A DNA stretch of 64,000 nt from Rhodococcus rhodochrous (GCF_014854695.1 NZ_CP027557.1:1612001-1676000); one strand, 5' to 3'; shown: positions 1 to 9,366, counted from the stretch's first letter. A program made the numbers and translations. The notes: generated from the letters alone by a model not told the origin.

Positions 1-2741
1 GAATCGATGCGCTGCGCGTAGTCCGTCGCCTGCGGATGCTCGGCGAGGTACGCGAGCGAACCGCGGACCCCGTCGTAGGCCTGCTCGCGGGCCTTGCGGA
101 TCACCGGCTCCTCGAAGTAGCGGTACCGCAGGTTGCGGGCGGTGTCGCCGATGACCGGGAAGCGGACCTGGGTCGCGACGATCAGTCGGTCGAGGACCTC
201 GTTGAGCTCGTGGGAGATCCCCACCTCGGTGTCGTCGCGCTCGACCCAGCGGTCGAGCAGCGAGGTGACCACGGGGACGTGGGCCTCGATGCGCTCGAGC
301 GCGAGGAACAACCGGTAGACGGCCTCTTCGAGCTCCGGGGTGCGATCGAGTTCGAGGACGTCGTAGTGCCGCAGGGCGCGGGCGAGGCGCGCGCGGAAGC
401 TGTCGGGCAGACCCCCGACCTCGACGTCGAGCGACTGCAGGTAGCCGTGGAAGAACTCGCGGGGGCTGTGGACCCGGTCGTCGCTGTTCTTCTCCTCCTC
501 GGTCGGACGGTTGCGCGACAGTTCGCACACGTCCGCGAAGGTCGTCAGCAGCGAGAGTTCGGCGCGGACGAGCGCGCACGAATCGACGGAACCGGAGAGA
601 CGCTCGTACTCGGCGAGCAGCGCCGCGGTGCGCTTGGCGGACACGTCGTATCCGGTGACCAGAGCGGCGAGCGAGTCGAGGCGGGCGAGAGCGTCGGCCG
701 CGACGTCGTCGCTGACCGAGGGCGCCGGTGCGGCGAACTCGACGCGCTCGACGGTCTCGGTGACGACCTCTTCGACGATCTGGTCGACCCGCAGGAGCGG
801 GGCGCCCGCGTCGACCTGCGCGTTGACGACGCCGAGGATCTCGCGGACCTTGCCGGCGAAGGGAGCGCGGACCGCGGTCTCCATCTTCATCGACTCGAGC
901 ACGACGAGCGTCTGACCGGCCTCGACCTCGTCACCGACGGCGACGGGAACCGCGACGACCACGGCCGGGGCGGGCGTGCGCACCACGCCGGCCTCGTCCT
1001 GGCTGATCTGGTGGCTGATGCCGTCGACCTCGACGAGGAAGTGGGCGGGACCGGCGATCGACACCACGTTGTGGCGGCGTCCACCGAGGGTCAGGCGCGA
1101 CTCGTAGTCACCCAGCCGCTCGACGTCGACATCGAACTCGGCGGATCCGGTGTCGACCCGGTAGCGGTGCGGGCCGACCTGGCCGACGACGAGTTCGTAG
1201 GCCTGGCCCTGGTAGCTGAGCTCGATCTTGCGTCCGACGGCGTGTCCGGCACGCGGGCGACCGCCGCGGGCCGAGGCGAGGAAGGCGGAGCGCTCGCGGG
1301 CCTCGTCGGTGTCGTAGACGTCGACGGCGGTCGCGATCAGAGCGACGTCGGCGACCTTGGACGGACCCGTCTCGGTGCCGGCGCCGGTGCGGTCGAGCCA
1401 GCCGGTGTCGGCGGAGGCGTCGACGACCTCGGGGCGGTCGAGCAGATCGAGCAGGAACGACTTGGTCGTCGTGCCGCCGTCGAGGACGACGGTGGTCTCG
1501 CGCAGAGCGGTGCGCAGGCGGGCGAGTGCCTCGTCGCGGTCGCGGCCCCACGCGATGATCTTGGCGACCATCGAATCGTAGTCGGGCGGGATGACGTCGC
1601 CCTGAGCGATGCCGGTGTCGACACGCAGACCGGACCCGAGCGGGAACTTCAGCAGCTGCACGGTGCCGGGGGCGGGTGCGAAGCCGTTGGCGGCGTCCTC
1701 GGCGTTCAGGCGGGCCTCGACGGCGTGGCCGAACTCGGAGGGGCACTCGCCGGGCAGCTTCTCGCCGGAGGCGACGAGGATCTGCAGCTTCACGAGGTCG
1801 ATGCCGGTCGTGGCCTCGGTGATGGGGTGCTCGACCTGGAGGCGCGTGTTGACCTCGAGGAAGGTGAAGATCTTCAGGTCGGGCTGGTAGAGGTACTCGA
1901 CGGTGCCGGCACCGGCGTAGCCGGCGGCGCGGACGAGATCGGCCGAGACCGCGCGCAGGTGGTCGGACTGCTCCTTGGTGAGCAGCGGCGAGGCGGACTC
2001 CTCGATGACCTTCTGGTTCTTGCGCTGGATCGAGCAGTCGCGCACACCCGGGGCCCACACGTTGCCGTGCTTGTCGGCGATGACCTGGACCTCGACGTGG
2101 CGCGCGTCGGTGACGAGACGCTCGATGAACACGACGGGGTCGCCGAAGGAACGCTCGGCCTCACCCTGGGTGCGCTCGAGGGCGAGCTCGAGCTCGTCCT
2201 CGGCGTAGACCTTGCGGATGCCGCGGCCACCGCCACCGGAGCGGGCCTTGATGATCAGCGGGTAGCCGATGGCCTGCGCATGACGGCGCGCGTCGGCGCG
2301 GGAATCGACCGGTCCACCGGACCACGGTGCGACGGGAACGCCGACCTTCTCGGCGAGGATCTTCGCCTCGACCTTGTCGCCGAGCAGACGCATGGCGTCG
2401 GCGGAGGGGCCGATGAAGGTGATCCCGAGGCGGGCGCACAACTCGGCGAAGGCGGGGTCCTCGGCGACGAAGCCCCAGCCGACCCACACGGCGTCGGCCT
2501 TCGCCTCGAGAAGCGCGCGCTCGAGTTCTGCATGATCGAGGTAGGGGGTCGCCGCCGTCGTCGACGGACGGAGGGTCACTCCTTCGTCGGCCTGACGGAC
2601 GAACATCGCCCGTCGTTCGGCGTCGGTGTGCAGAGCGATGGTCCTGATGTCGTAACCGTGCTCGGAGTTGAGCTCCCGGACTGCCCGGATGAGGCGTACG
2701 GCCGCCTCACCACGATTGACCACTGCGATCCGCTTGAACAT
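1..2741 (-). CDS. Fused biotin-dependent acyl-CoA carboxylase (biotin carboxylase + BCCP, 3' part outside window)
   Basis: The first 913 codons are visible and the frame is still open at the window edge. The N-terminal ~450 residues are a biotin carboxylase: MFKRIAVVNRGEAA start, glycine-rich ATP loop KARSGGGGRGIRK, and EVNTRLQVEH. A BCCP domain follows with the biotinylation motif ESMKMET (Lys about 619). Beyond it is a helical region in which a carboxyltransferase half would be expected to follow. This order fits the large single-chain acyl-CoA carboxylases of mycobacteria and rhodococci, which carboxylate acyl-CoA to malonyl-type CoA in the cytoplasm. It could also be read as an AccA-type subunit, but the ~220 residues after BCCP argue for a fusion. 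ATG at 2739-2741 is chosen because the biotin carboxylase homology begins there. Substrate chain length cannot be told. Confidence 0.85.
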   Translation of the reverse strand, partial: MFKRIAVVNRGEAAVRLIRAVRELNSEHGYDIRTIALHTDAERRAMFVRQADEGVTLRPSTTAATPYLDHAELERALLEAKADAVWVGWGFVAEDPAFAELCARLGITFIGPSADAMRLLGDKVEAKILAEKVGVPVAPWSGGPVDSRADARRHAQAIGYPLIIKARSGGGGRGIRKVYAEDELELALERTQGEAERSFGDPVVFIERLVTDARHVEVQVIADKHGNVWAPGVRDCSIQRKNQKVIEESASPLLTKEQSDHLRAVSADLVRAAGYAGAGTVEYLYQPDLKIFTFLEVNTRLQVEHPITEATTGIDLVKLQILVASGEKLPGECPSEFGHAVEARLNAEDAANGFAPAPGTVQLLKFPLGSGLRVDTGIAQGDVIPPDYDSMVAKIIAWGRDRDEALARLRTALRETTVVLDGGTTTKSFLLDLLDRPEVVDASADTGWLDRTGAGTETGPSKVADVALIATAVDVYDTDEARERSAFLASARGGRPRAGHAVGRKIELSYQGQAYELVVGQVGPHRYRVDTGSAEFDVDVERLGDYESRLTLGGRRHNVVSIAGPAHFLVEVDGISHQISQDEAGVVRTPAPAVVVAVPVAVGDEVEAGQTLVVLESMKMETAVRAPFAGKVREILGVVNAQVDAGAPLLRVDQIVEEVVTETVERVEFAAPAPSVSDDVAADALARLDSLAALVTGYDVSAKRTAALLAEYERLSGSVDSCALVRAELSLLTTFADVCELSRNRPTEEEKNSDDRVHSPREFFHGYLQSLDVEVGGLPDSFRARLARALRHYDVLELDRTPELEEAVYRLFLALERIEAHVPVVTSLLDRWVERDDTEVGISHELNEVLDRLIVATQVRFPVIGDTARNLRYRYFEEPVIRKAREQAYDGVRGSLAYLAEHPQATDYAQRID

Positions 2742-3533
2742 ACTCGTTGCCACCGTTCTCCATGGTTTGTGCACGCACCGGGCGCGCGTCTCGAAGCTCC
2801 ACCCCAATGAGGAGGACGAATCAACCGGTCCTACGTCCCACGTCTCGTGTTGGCGACGCGAGCGGGAACATGTAGCGGTCGGCTCCTCGTGGTTGGCATG
2901 GGCATGCGTGTTCGTCGTCGATCCACCGGGCAACATCCGCGGTGTCCGAAGGACCGTTTCGAACAGGTCTCCGCAGCTACGGCCGTCGGTTGTGACGGTC
3001 ACGTCCCCCTGGGCGAAGGCTCCGTTCGGATAACAGCATGGAGGAAACATGAGGGTTTGTCACGTTTTGCTTCCATGCGGAGCGATCGGCGGCCTTCTCT
3101 CGGTCGAGTTTTCTCACTGATATTCGCACGCAGGGGCTTTCGTTCGGGAGCGGGTGTCGGGACGGGGCTCTCCGGTTCCGGTCGTCGCCGGTACTGTGCA
3201 GTAACACCGATCGGTAACTTTGCGAGGCGTTCGGAGCCACTCTCGGGAGGCTCCTCGTTTCCGCTGGTACACACCGGTTTTCGCGCGCCCGGAATCGGGC
3301 CCGGTCCGGGATCGGGCAAATCGCTCCGAACCCTCCCGGAAATGCTGTGACATCCGTCACGACACGCGAAAATGTGAAGGTCGCAACCGAACCGGAGTGC
3401 GGCCGTCGACGTGTCCGATCGTGACCGTCGAGCGTGCGGGATCCGGGTCGTTACCGGGCATTTCTCCGAGCCCGCGCGGAATCTGGAACAGTGGGCAGTA
3501 CATGCCTGCGGACGAGCCGCGAGGAGGATCCCC
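2742..3533. other. Long spacer between divergent genes
   Basis: About 790 bases lie between the divergent carboxylase and the coiled-coil gene, with no convincing gene. Seen inside: a 23-codon open frame at 3049-3120 preceded by GGAGGAAAC (listed under findings, weak), and a CRP-like palindrome at 3346-3361. The length suggests promoters for both flanking genes, but no -10/-35 pair can be assigned with confidence. Confidence 0.6.
3346..3361. promoter_or_regulatory. Probable CRP/GlxR-type operator
   Basis: TGTGACATCCGTCACG matches the TGTGA-N6-TCACA consensus of cAMP-receptor-type regulators at 9 of 10 positions. It lies about 170 bases upstream of the gene starting at 3534. Similar sites occur before ctaD and before cpdA in this window. 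Confidence 0.45.
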
Positions 3534-4736
3534 GTGTCCGAAGCCGATCGACCCCACCTCCCGGGACGCGACGACGCGTCCGGTCGGGACATCCCGTCGG
3601 TGGACCGGCGGACACGCATCGCCGGGCAGGTCCGCCGGTGGTGCGAGACCGGCAGCATCGAGGGCAGGCACGCTCCGCTGTCGGATGCCGCGGCGGTCGC
3701 ACTGGCCGCCGGCCACCTCGACGAATCGGCACGTGCGGTGCTGGCGAACCGCCGGCGCGTCGGGCGCGGGCTGCCCACCCTCGACGGATTCGGTGAGCTG
3801 CGCCGACTGTCCGACGAGCACGCCCGTCTCCGCGCCCGCATCGACGGTCTGCGTCCCGGCGCCGCGCGACTCGCACTCGAGTACCGGGCCAACGAGCTCG
3901 GCAAACGCATCCGGGCGGCGCGGCAGACCGTCGTGCACTCCCCGCTGCACTACGCCCAGGGCGTCCGCGCCGTGCGCCGCGACCGGCGCGACGGACTGCA
4001 CCTCGAGATCGACCAACGCGAGGCGCTGTTCGCCGCGCTGCAACGCACCCCCGCGCCCCTGCCCGTCGCGCCCGTCGAGCAGGCCCGAGGGATGGTGCTC
4101 GGTGTCGCCGTCGACCGAGTGGGTCGCTGGTCCGAGCGCACTCCGCTCGCCGACGCGGGTCGTCGCGTCGCCGAGCGGCTCGGACGCGAGGTGCCCTCCG
4201 GTGACGACCGCTTCGTCGACCGCTACGACACCCTGCTCTTCCTCGCCGGGTCCCTGTACGACCGCATCGAGGCGTCGGCGGCGTGGCGTTCGGAGTACTT
4301 CGAAGTTCAGCGAGCCCAGCTCGACCTCGCCGAGGAACTCACCCAGATCGCGGTGGACACCGTCGCCCTGCGGGACCTGCTCGACGAGTTGCAGTCCGCG
4401 ATCCGATCGGCACCCGAGGCGCGGTCCGGTCTCGAATCCCGTGTGGCAGCGCTCGAACCGGTATGGGATCAGATCCTTGCGCGCGTCACCGCGCTCGCGC
4501 GCATCGGCGACCTGCTCACGCGGGCGGAGGACCGTCTGCATCTCACACACATCGCGCAGCGGACCGCGAGTCTCGATCAGCGGATCGACGATCTGATCGG
4601 CAGGTCGGGCGCGCGCGAGTTGTCTGCCGAGAACACCGATTTCGTCGGCGACCAGCTCGGCGCTGCAGCCGAACCGATGGTCGCGCTCCGCAGTGCTCTG
4701 TGGACGGACATCGCCGAGCTCACCGCAAAGGAGTAA
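3534..4736 (+). CDS. Hypothetical helical/coiled-coil protein
   Basis: A 400-residue cytoplasmic protein with no signal peptide or membrane segment. It is rich in Arg, Ala, Leu and Glu and shows long heptad-like helical stretches, notably the middle region around RLRARIDGLRPG and the C-terminal third (LTRAEDRLHLTHIAQR). I do not recognise a named family. GTG at 3534 is preferred over an upstream ATG at 3411 because GAGGAGG lies 6 bases before it. It is the first of a run of same-strand genes leading to a ParA-type ATPase, so it may have a structural or segregation-linked role, but that is inference from position only. Confidence 0.6.
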   Translation: MSEADRPHLPGRDDASGRDIPSVDRRTRIAGQVRRWCETGSIEGRHAPLSDAAAVALAAGHLDESARAVLANRRRVGRGLPTLDGFGELRRLSDEHARLRARIDGLRPGAARLALEYRANELGKRIRAARQTVVHSPLHYAQGVRAVRRDRRDGLHLEIDQREALFAALQRTPAPLPVAPVEQARGMVLGVAVDRVGRWSERTPLADAGRRVAERLGREVPSGDDRFVDRYDTLLFLAGSLYDRIEASAAWRSEYFEVQRAQLDLAEELTQIAVDTVALRDLLDELQSAIRSAPEARSGLESRVAALEPVWDQILARVTALARIGDLLTRAEDRLHLTHIAQRTASLDQRIDDLIGRSGARELSAENTDFVGDQLGAAAEPMVALRSALWTDIAELTAKE

Positions 4737-4889
4737 CTCGGAGTTACTGTCATCTGTCACATCGATTCGGCTGCGCTTCGGGTCGTATCCCCGAACTCGT
4801 GGAAAGTGACCGTCTTCACTGGTGCATTTGTCCGAACCGGTGGTAGCTTCCTCGCGTCCTATCGGGGGTCGATACACAGGGGGGGCGCG

Positions 4890-5348
4890 GTGGCGTCGCG
4901 GTTCGTGCGTACGGGTTTTGCGCTGGCTGTCGCTGCGGCGCTGGGGGTCTCGGGTTGTTCGGGGGCGACGAGCGTGTCCGTCGTCGACGACCCGCAGCTC
5001 GAGGCCGAGTTCGAATCGGTGCTCGTCTCCGGACAGTCCCGCACGCTCGGGGAGGTCGCGGCCGCAGCGGGTGTCGAGTCGTGGGACCGGATGTACTACT
5101 TCCGCGTCCCGGTGCTGATGAGCGAACTCAACCGCGTGATGCACACCCCCGGAGTCACCTGGCGGAACATGCCGGGATCCGATGCCGAAGGGCTCATCGT
5201 CTTCGTCTCGGAGGGGCAGATCGTGCGCGCGGTCGCCGACCGCGAGCCGCCGCTGTACCTGAGCGGTTTCGCGACCTCCGATTCGTACGTCACGCCCGAC
5301 GAACTTGCCGGCATGCCCCGTCTCGCGGTCGAGTCGAGGGGCCGCTGA
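4890..5348 (+). CDS. Putative lipoprotein of unknown function
   Basis: 152 residues beginning at a GTG just after a G-rich ribosome site. The N-terminus has a basic stretch, a hydrophobic segment and a lipobox LGVSGC with the lipidated Cys at residue 23, so the mature protein is expected on the outer face of the membrane. The mature part (~130 residues) is small, acidic and mixed alpha/beta, with no motif I recognise. It sits about 100 bases before the parA-like gene and 150 after the coiled-coil gene. An earlier in-frame ATG at 4806 would bury the signal peptide and is rejected. Confidence 0.65.
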   Translation: MASRFVRTGFALAVAAALGVSGCSGATSVSVVDDPQLEAEFESVLVSGQSRTLGEVAAAAGVESWDRMYYFRVPVLMSELNRVMHTPGVTWRNMPGSDAEGLIVFVSEGQIVRAVADREPPLYLSGFATSDSYVTPDELAGMPRLAVESRGR

Positions 5349-5446
5349 TCCGGCAGCTGCCACCCGGCTGCTGCCTCGTATGTCCGCCTTCGGGTAGTTT
5401 TGCTCGCGATATCGAGTAATGAATTTCTTTCCCGAAGAGGTGTGGG

Positions 5447-6304
5447 GTGGCACGGGTAATCGCGACGATCAACCTGAAAGGTGGCGTCGGCAAGACCACG
5501 ACGACGGCCGCTCTGGGCGAATTCATGGCGGCGGAGTTCGGGCAGCGGGTGCTCATGATCGATCTCGACCCGCAGACCAACCTCACCACGATGATGGTGG
5601 GGGAGGAGCGCTGGCGCGAACTGAACGAGCTCGGTCTGACTCTCAAGACGCTCTTCAACAAGGCGATCGCGCCCGACGCCGACGCGTTCGACATCGAGAA
5701 GGCCGTCCAGAAGGGCGTCTCGCCCGTGAGTGCGGTGCGCGATCTGGACCTGCTCGCGTCGTCGCTGGATCTCATGGACATCCAGGAGGGCCTCACCCAC
5801 CAGCAGTACGCCGATCCCGGCTCGCATCGTCCCGTCGAGGTACTGCTCTCCGCTGTCCGGCCCATCGCCGACCGGTACGACTACATCCTCGTCGACTGCC
5901 CGCCGAATCTCGGGATCCTCACCCTCAACGGGTTGCGTCTCGCCGACGGTTATCTCATCCCGACGATTCCCGACATCCTGTCCACCTACGGAATTCCGCC
6001 GCTGCAGACCAAGATCCAGGAATTCGCGAAGCGGACCGGCCACACGGTGCGGGAGATCGGCCTCGTCATCACGAAGTACCGCAGTGCCTCGAATCTGCAC
6101 CGCACGATCATCGAACAGCTCCAGCGCGACCCCCGGATCGCGAACGTCGTTCCCGCCTGGGTGCCCGAAGCCAACCAGATCGCGGCGTCCGCCGAGTTCG
6201 TGCCCTACGGCACCCTCAAGCGCAAGTACGGCAACACCGGTCAGTACGACGCACTGCGAATCCTCACCGAGACGATCATGATGAATGCGCAGGTGTACTT
6301 GTGA
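5447..6304 (+). CDS. ParA-family partition-type ATPase
   Basis: 285-residue P-loop ATPase of the ParA/Soj/MinD superfamily. It has the deviant Walker A KGGVGKTTTTA at residues 11-21, Walker A' DLDPQTNL and Walker B-like ILVDCPPNLG. Such ATPases position DNA or protein cargo on the nucleoid. The GTG start follows GAAGAGG with 6 bases spacing. There is no ParB (KorB-type HTH) gene next to it. Instead the next gene overlaps by 4 bases and encodes a small protein with a conserved C-terminal helical domain, which is the likely partner. The Lys in ...NLKGGVGK marks it as an active-site-intact member. Confidence 0.9.
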   Translation: MARVIATINLKGGVGKTTTTAALGEFMAAEFGQRVLMIDLDPQTNLTTMMVGEERWRELNELGLTLKTLFNKAIAPDADAFDIEKAVQKGVSPVSAVRDLDLLASSLDLMDIQEGLTHQQYADPGSHRPVEVLLSAVRPIADRYDYILVDCPPNLGILTLNGLRLADGYLIPTIPDILSTYGIPPLQTKIQEFAKRTGHTVREIGLVITKYRSASNLHRTIIEQLQRDPRIANVVPAWVPEANQIAASAEFVPYGTLKRKYGNTGQYDALRILTETIMMNAQVYL

Positions 6305-6819
6305 CGAATCCCGGCCCCGATATCGACATGGCACAGGCGCGTCTGCGGGTGCGCATCGGCGAGGCGAGCTCGGCGTTGCTCCGTCTCGACGAGGCGGCCC
6401 CCGGCACGGCCGGCGCGCTCGTCGCTCTCGTCCAGGTGATCGCCGACGAGGCCGCACGCACGCCGCGCTTCGCGAAGGCACTCGCGGGAGCGCTCTCGGT
6501 CACCGCAGACCCGAGTGCCCCGACACCCGTTGCCGCTCCCGCTCCTGCTGCGCGCCCCGCCGCAGCCCGGACGTCTGCGCGTCGCAGCCGTCGCGCACCC
6601 GGGGCCTTCGACCCGTTCGTGGTGTTCCGCGAGAGCGGGGAGGCGACTCTGCGGGAGCAGCTGTCGACCCTCGGGGTCGAACAACTCAAGGACATCATCG
6701 CCGAGCACGCCATGGACTACGACAAACTCGCGATGCGCTGGCGTACCCCCTCCAAGCTGCAGGACCGCATCGTCGAACGGGTCAAGGCGCTCACCACGAA
6801 GGGTGATGCTTTCCGGTGA
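6301..6819 (+). CDS. Small partner protein of ParA-like ATPase (C-terminal SAP/Rho-N-like helical domain)
   Basis: 172 residues, starting at a GTG that overlaps the parA stop (GTGA), so the two are translationally coupled. The N-terminal half is helical. A Pro/Ala/Arg-rich linker (residues ~65-100) leads to a conserved C-terminal region with LREQLSTLGVEQLKDIIAEH, MRWRTPSKL and the ending KGDAFR. I know this C-terminal pattern from actinobacterial hypothetical proteins; it resembles SAP/Rho-N helix-extended-loop-helix folds that bind nucleic acid. The basic linker plus this domain would suit a DNA-binding adaptor replacing ParB, which is inference. Confidence 0.7.
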   Translation: MTNPGPDIDMAQARLRVRIGEASSALLRLDEAAPGTAGALVALVQVIADEAARTPRFAKALAGALSVTADPSAPTPVAAPAPAARPAAARTSARRSRRAPGAFDPFVVFRESGEATLREQLSTLGVEQLKDIIAEHAMDYDKLAMRWRTPSKLQDRIVERVKALTTKGDAFR

Positions 6820-6963
6820 TCGGTCACAGACGGTTCTTCTTCTGCTTTTAGCAACGTATGGTCGCACCATGCCTCCGGTCTCGACGAGACTGCGCAGGCG
6901 TGGGCACATCGTGCGTCGATCCCGAGTCGCCGCTCGATGTGTGCACCGAGAAGAGGAGTCGAT

Positions 6964-7689
6964 ATGGGGGACATCGTTCGACAGGGAGTCGTGGCCTTCG
7001 TGGCCGAGGTTCTGGCGCGCGGCGGCCGGGCCGAACCGATTCCCGGACAGCGGGACGTGCGCGTACACGGCGCGGACGGATCCGAACGTGTGGTGCGGGT
7101 GTGCTCGACGGCGAGCGGTCCGTGGCTCGCGCGCCGCCGCGACGGGGTTGCCACTGTCGACGGTGCGGGCGTGTCTCACTGGGTCTTCGTCGATCTCGCA
7201 CCCGCGGCACCGGAGTTCTACGTGGTGGACGCGGACGACATCGAAGGGGGAATCGAGGAGGAGGTCGCCCTCTGGCTCGCCGACCGACCCGGCCGCACCC
7301 CGACCGGCAGCCATCCCATCCAGCGCAGCAACGTCGTTCACGGTCACGATCATTGGGATCTGCTCGGTCTCGACACCGTCAAGGATCCCGACCACGACGC
7401 GGCACCGGTGCCGGCAGCGCGGGTCCGCGCCGAACGTCCGGCCGTACGTACGGTCGCGGAACCCGAGGTCGTCGACGAGCGGCGCGCAGTGGTGGCGGAC
7501 ATCGGCGGGTATCGCGTGCAGGGGCGCCTCGATCCGGCCTCGGGGACGCTCGAGATCACCCGGGGACCGATGGAGGGGCGCCGATTCCCGGACGCCGCGA
7601 CAGCCGCACGGGCGCTCGTCACCTTCTTCGACGACCACGAGACCGTCCCCGACGGCGACACCTTCTGGCGGAGCGAGATCCTCAGGTGA
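6964..7689 (+). CDS. Conserved hypothetical protein, possible degenerate PD-(D/E)XK-type fold
   Basis: 241 residues from an ATG with AGAGGAG 5 bases upstream. The N-terminal ~90 residues have an alpha-beta-beta pattern (AFVAEVLARGG, RDVRVHGADG, RVVRVCSTASG) followed by HWVFVDL and EFYVVDADDI. This layout recalls PD-(D/E)XK nuclease-like proteins whose sheet carries FVFVDL...FYVV, but the catalytic D-ExK set is not intact. The C-terminal 80 residues form a separate small domain ending in EGRRFPDAATAARALV. No function is assigned. It is the last gene of the ParA block and converges on fadD across a hairpin repeat. Confidence 0.6.
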   Translation: MGDIVRQGVVAFVAEVLARGGRAEPIPGQRDVRVHGADGSERVVRVCSTASGPWLARRRDGVATVDGAGVSHWVFVDLAPAAPEFYVVDADDIEGGIEEEVALWLADRPGRTPTGSHPIQRSNVVHGHDHWDLLGLDTVKDPDHDAAPVPAARVRAERPAVRTVAEPEVVDERRAVVADIGGYRVQGRLDPASGTLEITRGPMEGRRFPDAATAARALVTFFDDHETVPDGDTFWRSEILR

Positions 7690-7732
7690 GAACGCACTCC
7701 CGATAGCGACTTCGACGAGCGCTGAGACAGCA

Positions 7733-7790
7733 GAGCGCGAGACGGTCGTAGGAGCGCGAAAAATCCCGCGCCGACGACCGTTTCGCGCTC
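7733..7790. repeat. Family A palindromic hairpin repeat, copy 1
   Basis: Imperfect ~58-base inverted repeat from GAGCGCGAGACGGTCGT to GACCGTTTCGCGCTC with a short A/T-bearing centre. It lies between the convergent genes ending at 7689 and 7798 and could serve as a two-way terminator. Seven other copies are listed. Confidence 0.8.
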
Positions 7791-7797
7791 CACAGCG

Positions 7798-9366
7798 TCA
7801 GGCCACGACGTACTTCTCGTTCTCGCGGACCCACAGCACGCCATCGCCCGCTGTGGGTCCTTCCTTCTCGAGTGCGCGCTTGAGGATCTTGTTGGTGGCG
7901 GTGGTGGGCAGATCCGCAGCGATCCGTACGTATCTCGGCCACGCCTTGGGGGAGAGGTCCGCCTGCTCCGAGAGGAACTTCTCGAATTCCTCGGGGACGA
8001 GCGACGTCTCGTCGCGCAGTACGATCGCGGTCATGACCTGATCGCCCACGTGTTCGTCGGGCACACCGTAGACGGCGACGCGACTCAGCTGCGGCAGCCG
8101 TTGGAGGATCCGCTCGATGGGGGCGGCGGCGAGGTTCTCACCGTCCACGCGCATCCAGTCGGCGGTGCGACCGGCGAGGTAGATCCAGCCGTCCGCGTCC
8201 TTGTAGGCGAGATCTCCCGACCAGAACATGCCGCCACGAAGACATTCGTTCGTAGCGGCCTCGTCGTTGTAATAGCCGGTGAAGAATCCGGCGCCCTGCG
8301 TGTTCACGAGCTGACCGACGGCCTTGTCGGCGTTGATCAAGGCGCCGTTGTCGTCGAACTCCGCGTGGGCACAGGGGGTGAGGGTCTCCGGATCGTAGAC
8401 GTCCACACCCGGCAGTCCTCGGCCGATCGATCCGGGTGGGGTGCCCTCGTCACGGGTGATGATCACCGCGGCCTCGGTCGACCCGAAACCGTCCCAGACG
8501 GTGCAGTCGAAGCGCCGGCCGAACTCCTCGATGTCGCGGTCGGTGGCCTCGTTGCCGAACGCCACCCGAAGAGGGTTGTCGGCGTCGTCGGGCCCTTCGA
8601 CGGTCGCGAGGATGTACGCGAGGGGCTTGCCGACGTAGTTCATGTAGGTCGCGCCGTAGCGGCGCACGTCGTCGAGGAAGTGCGAGGCGGAGAACGACGC
8701 CGGTGCCATCGCCGCGCCGCTGCACAGCGACACGCACCACCCGGCGAGGATCGCGTTGGAGTGGAACAACGGCATCGACAGGTAGACGACGTCGTCGCTC
8801 GTGATCGAGAACCGCGGTACGAGGGTGCCGCCCGAGAACAACACCATCATGTGGGCGAGCATCACCGGCTTCGGATCCCCGCTCGTCCCCGAGGTGAAGA
8901 TCAGCATGAACGGATCGGTCGGGCCGACTTCCCGGTACGGCTCGAGCGGACCGGCTCCGTCGACGAGTGCCCGCCACTCCGGGCTCGCGACGTCGAAGAC
9001 GATGACGTCGCCGAGATCCAGACCGTCGAGCAGTGGGGCGTGCTCGGCGTCGGTCAGCAGGATCCGGCAGTCCGCCCGCAGGATGTCGCGTGCCAGGCCC
9101 TCTCCGCGTCGGGTGTTGTTGATGCCGACGAGCGGGAACCCCGCGAGCCCGGCCCCGGCGATCGCGTGGAGGAAGGCGGGGGTGTTGCCGAGCAGTGCTC
9201 CGACGTGCACCGGCCGGTCGTGGTCCATCAGCGACAGCAGTGCCGCCGCCTGCGCGGACGCCTCCTGCAGGTGCTCACGCCAGGTCCACCTGCCGGTGTC
9301 GTGGACGATGGCCGCGGTGTCGTTCTCGATCAGGTCGCGGAGTGCCTGCTGGACGGTCTCTGCCAT
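7798..9366 (-). CDS. Long-chain fatty-acyl-CoA synthetase (FadD1/FadD17-like)
   Basis: 522-residue ANL-superfamily ligase that activates a carboxylic acid with ATP and CoA. Visible motifs are the P-loop FTSGTSGDPKPVMLAH, the adenylate motif DGFGSTEAA, the hinge-region YLAGRTADWMRVDGEN and the C-terminal catalytic lysine in TTATNKILKR. The sequence resembles mycobacterial FadD1/FadD17 rather than FadD32-type FAALs, whose insertion it lacks. It is the third gene of an operon after an FMO and an esterase, so it may activate the acid released by the esterase. ATG at 9364-9366 has GAGG upstream. Substrate is unknown. Confidence 0.88.
   Translation of the reverse strand: MAETVQQALRDLIENDTAAIVHDTGRWTWREHLQEASAQAAALLSLMDHDRPVHVGALLGNTPAFLHAIAGAGLAGFPLVGINNTRRGEGLARDILRADCRILLTDAEHAPLLDGLDLGDVIVFDVASPEWRALVDGAGPLEPYREVGPTDPFMLIFTSGTSGDPKPVMLAHMMVLFSGGTLVPRFSITSDDVVYLSMPLFHSNAILAGWCVSLCSGAAMAPASFSASHFLDDVRRYGATYMNYVGKPLAYILATVEGPDDADNPLRVAFGNEATDRDIEEFGRRFDCTVWDGFGSTEAAVIITRDEGTPPGSIGRGLPGVDVYDPETLTPCAHAEFDDNGALINADKAVGQLVNTQGAGFFTGYYNDEAATNECLRGGMFWSGDLAYKDADGWIYLAGRTADWMRVDGENLAAAPIERILQRLPQLSRVAVYGVPDEHVGDQVMTAIVLRDETSLVPEEFEKFLSEQADLSPKAWPRYVRIAADLPTTATNKILKRALEKEGPTAGDGVLWVRENEKYVVA

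Noticed and set aside
36-2810. Plus-strand open frame of 924 codons
   Set aside because: It is the antisense shadow of the biotin carboxylase/BCCP gene. The minus strand shows clear family motifs (ATP-grasp, ESMKMET), and the plus translation is a repetitive Val/Asp/Gly-rich sequence typical of GC-rich antisense frames.
3346-3361. Replication origin or DnaA box cluster in the 2.7-3.5 kb spacer
   Set aside because: No repeated TTATCCACA-like boxes or AT-rich unwinding region. The single palindrome fits a CRP-type site.
5419-6819. A 466-codon frame covering the ParA region
   Set aside because: Only its last 172 codons are protein-like. The rest lies out of frame within the ParA gene.
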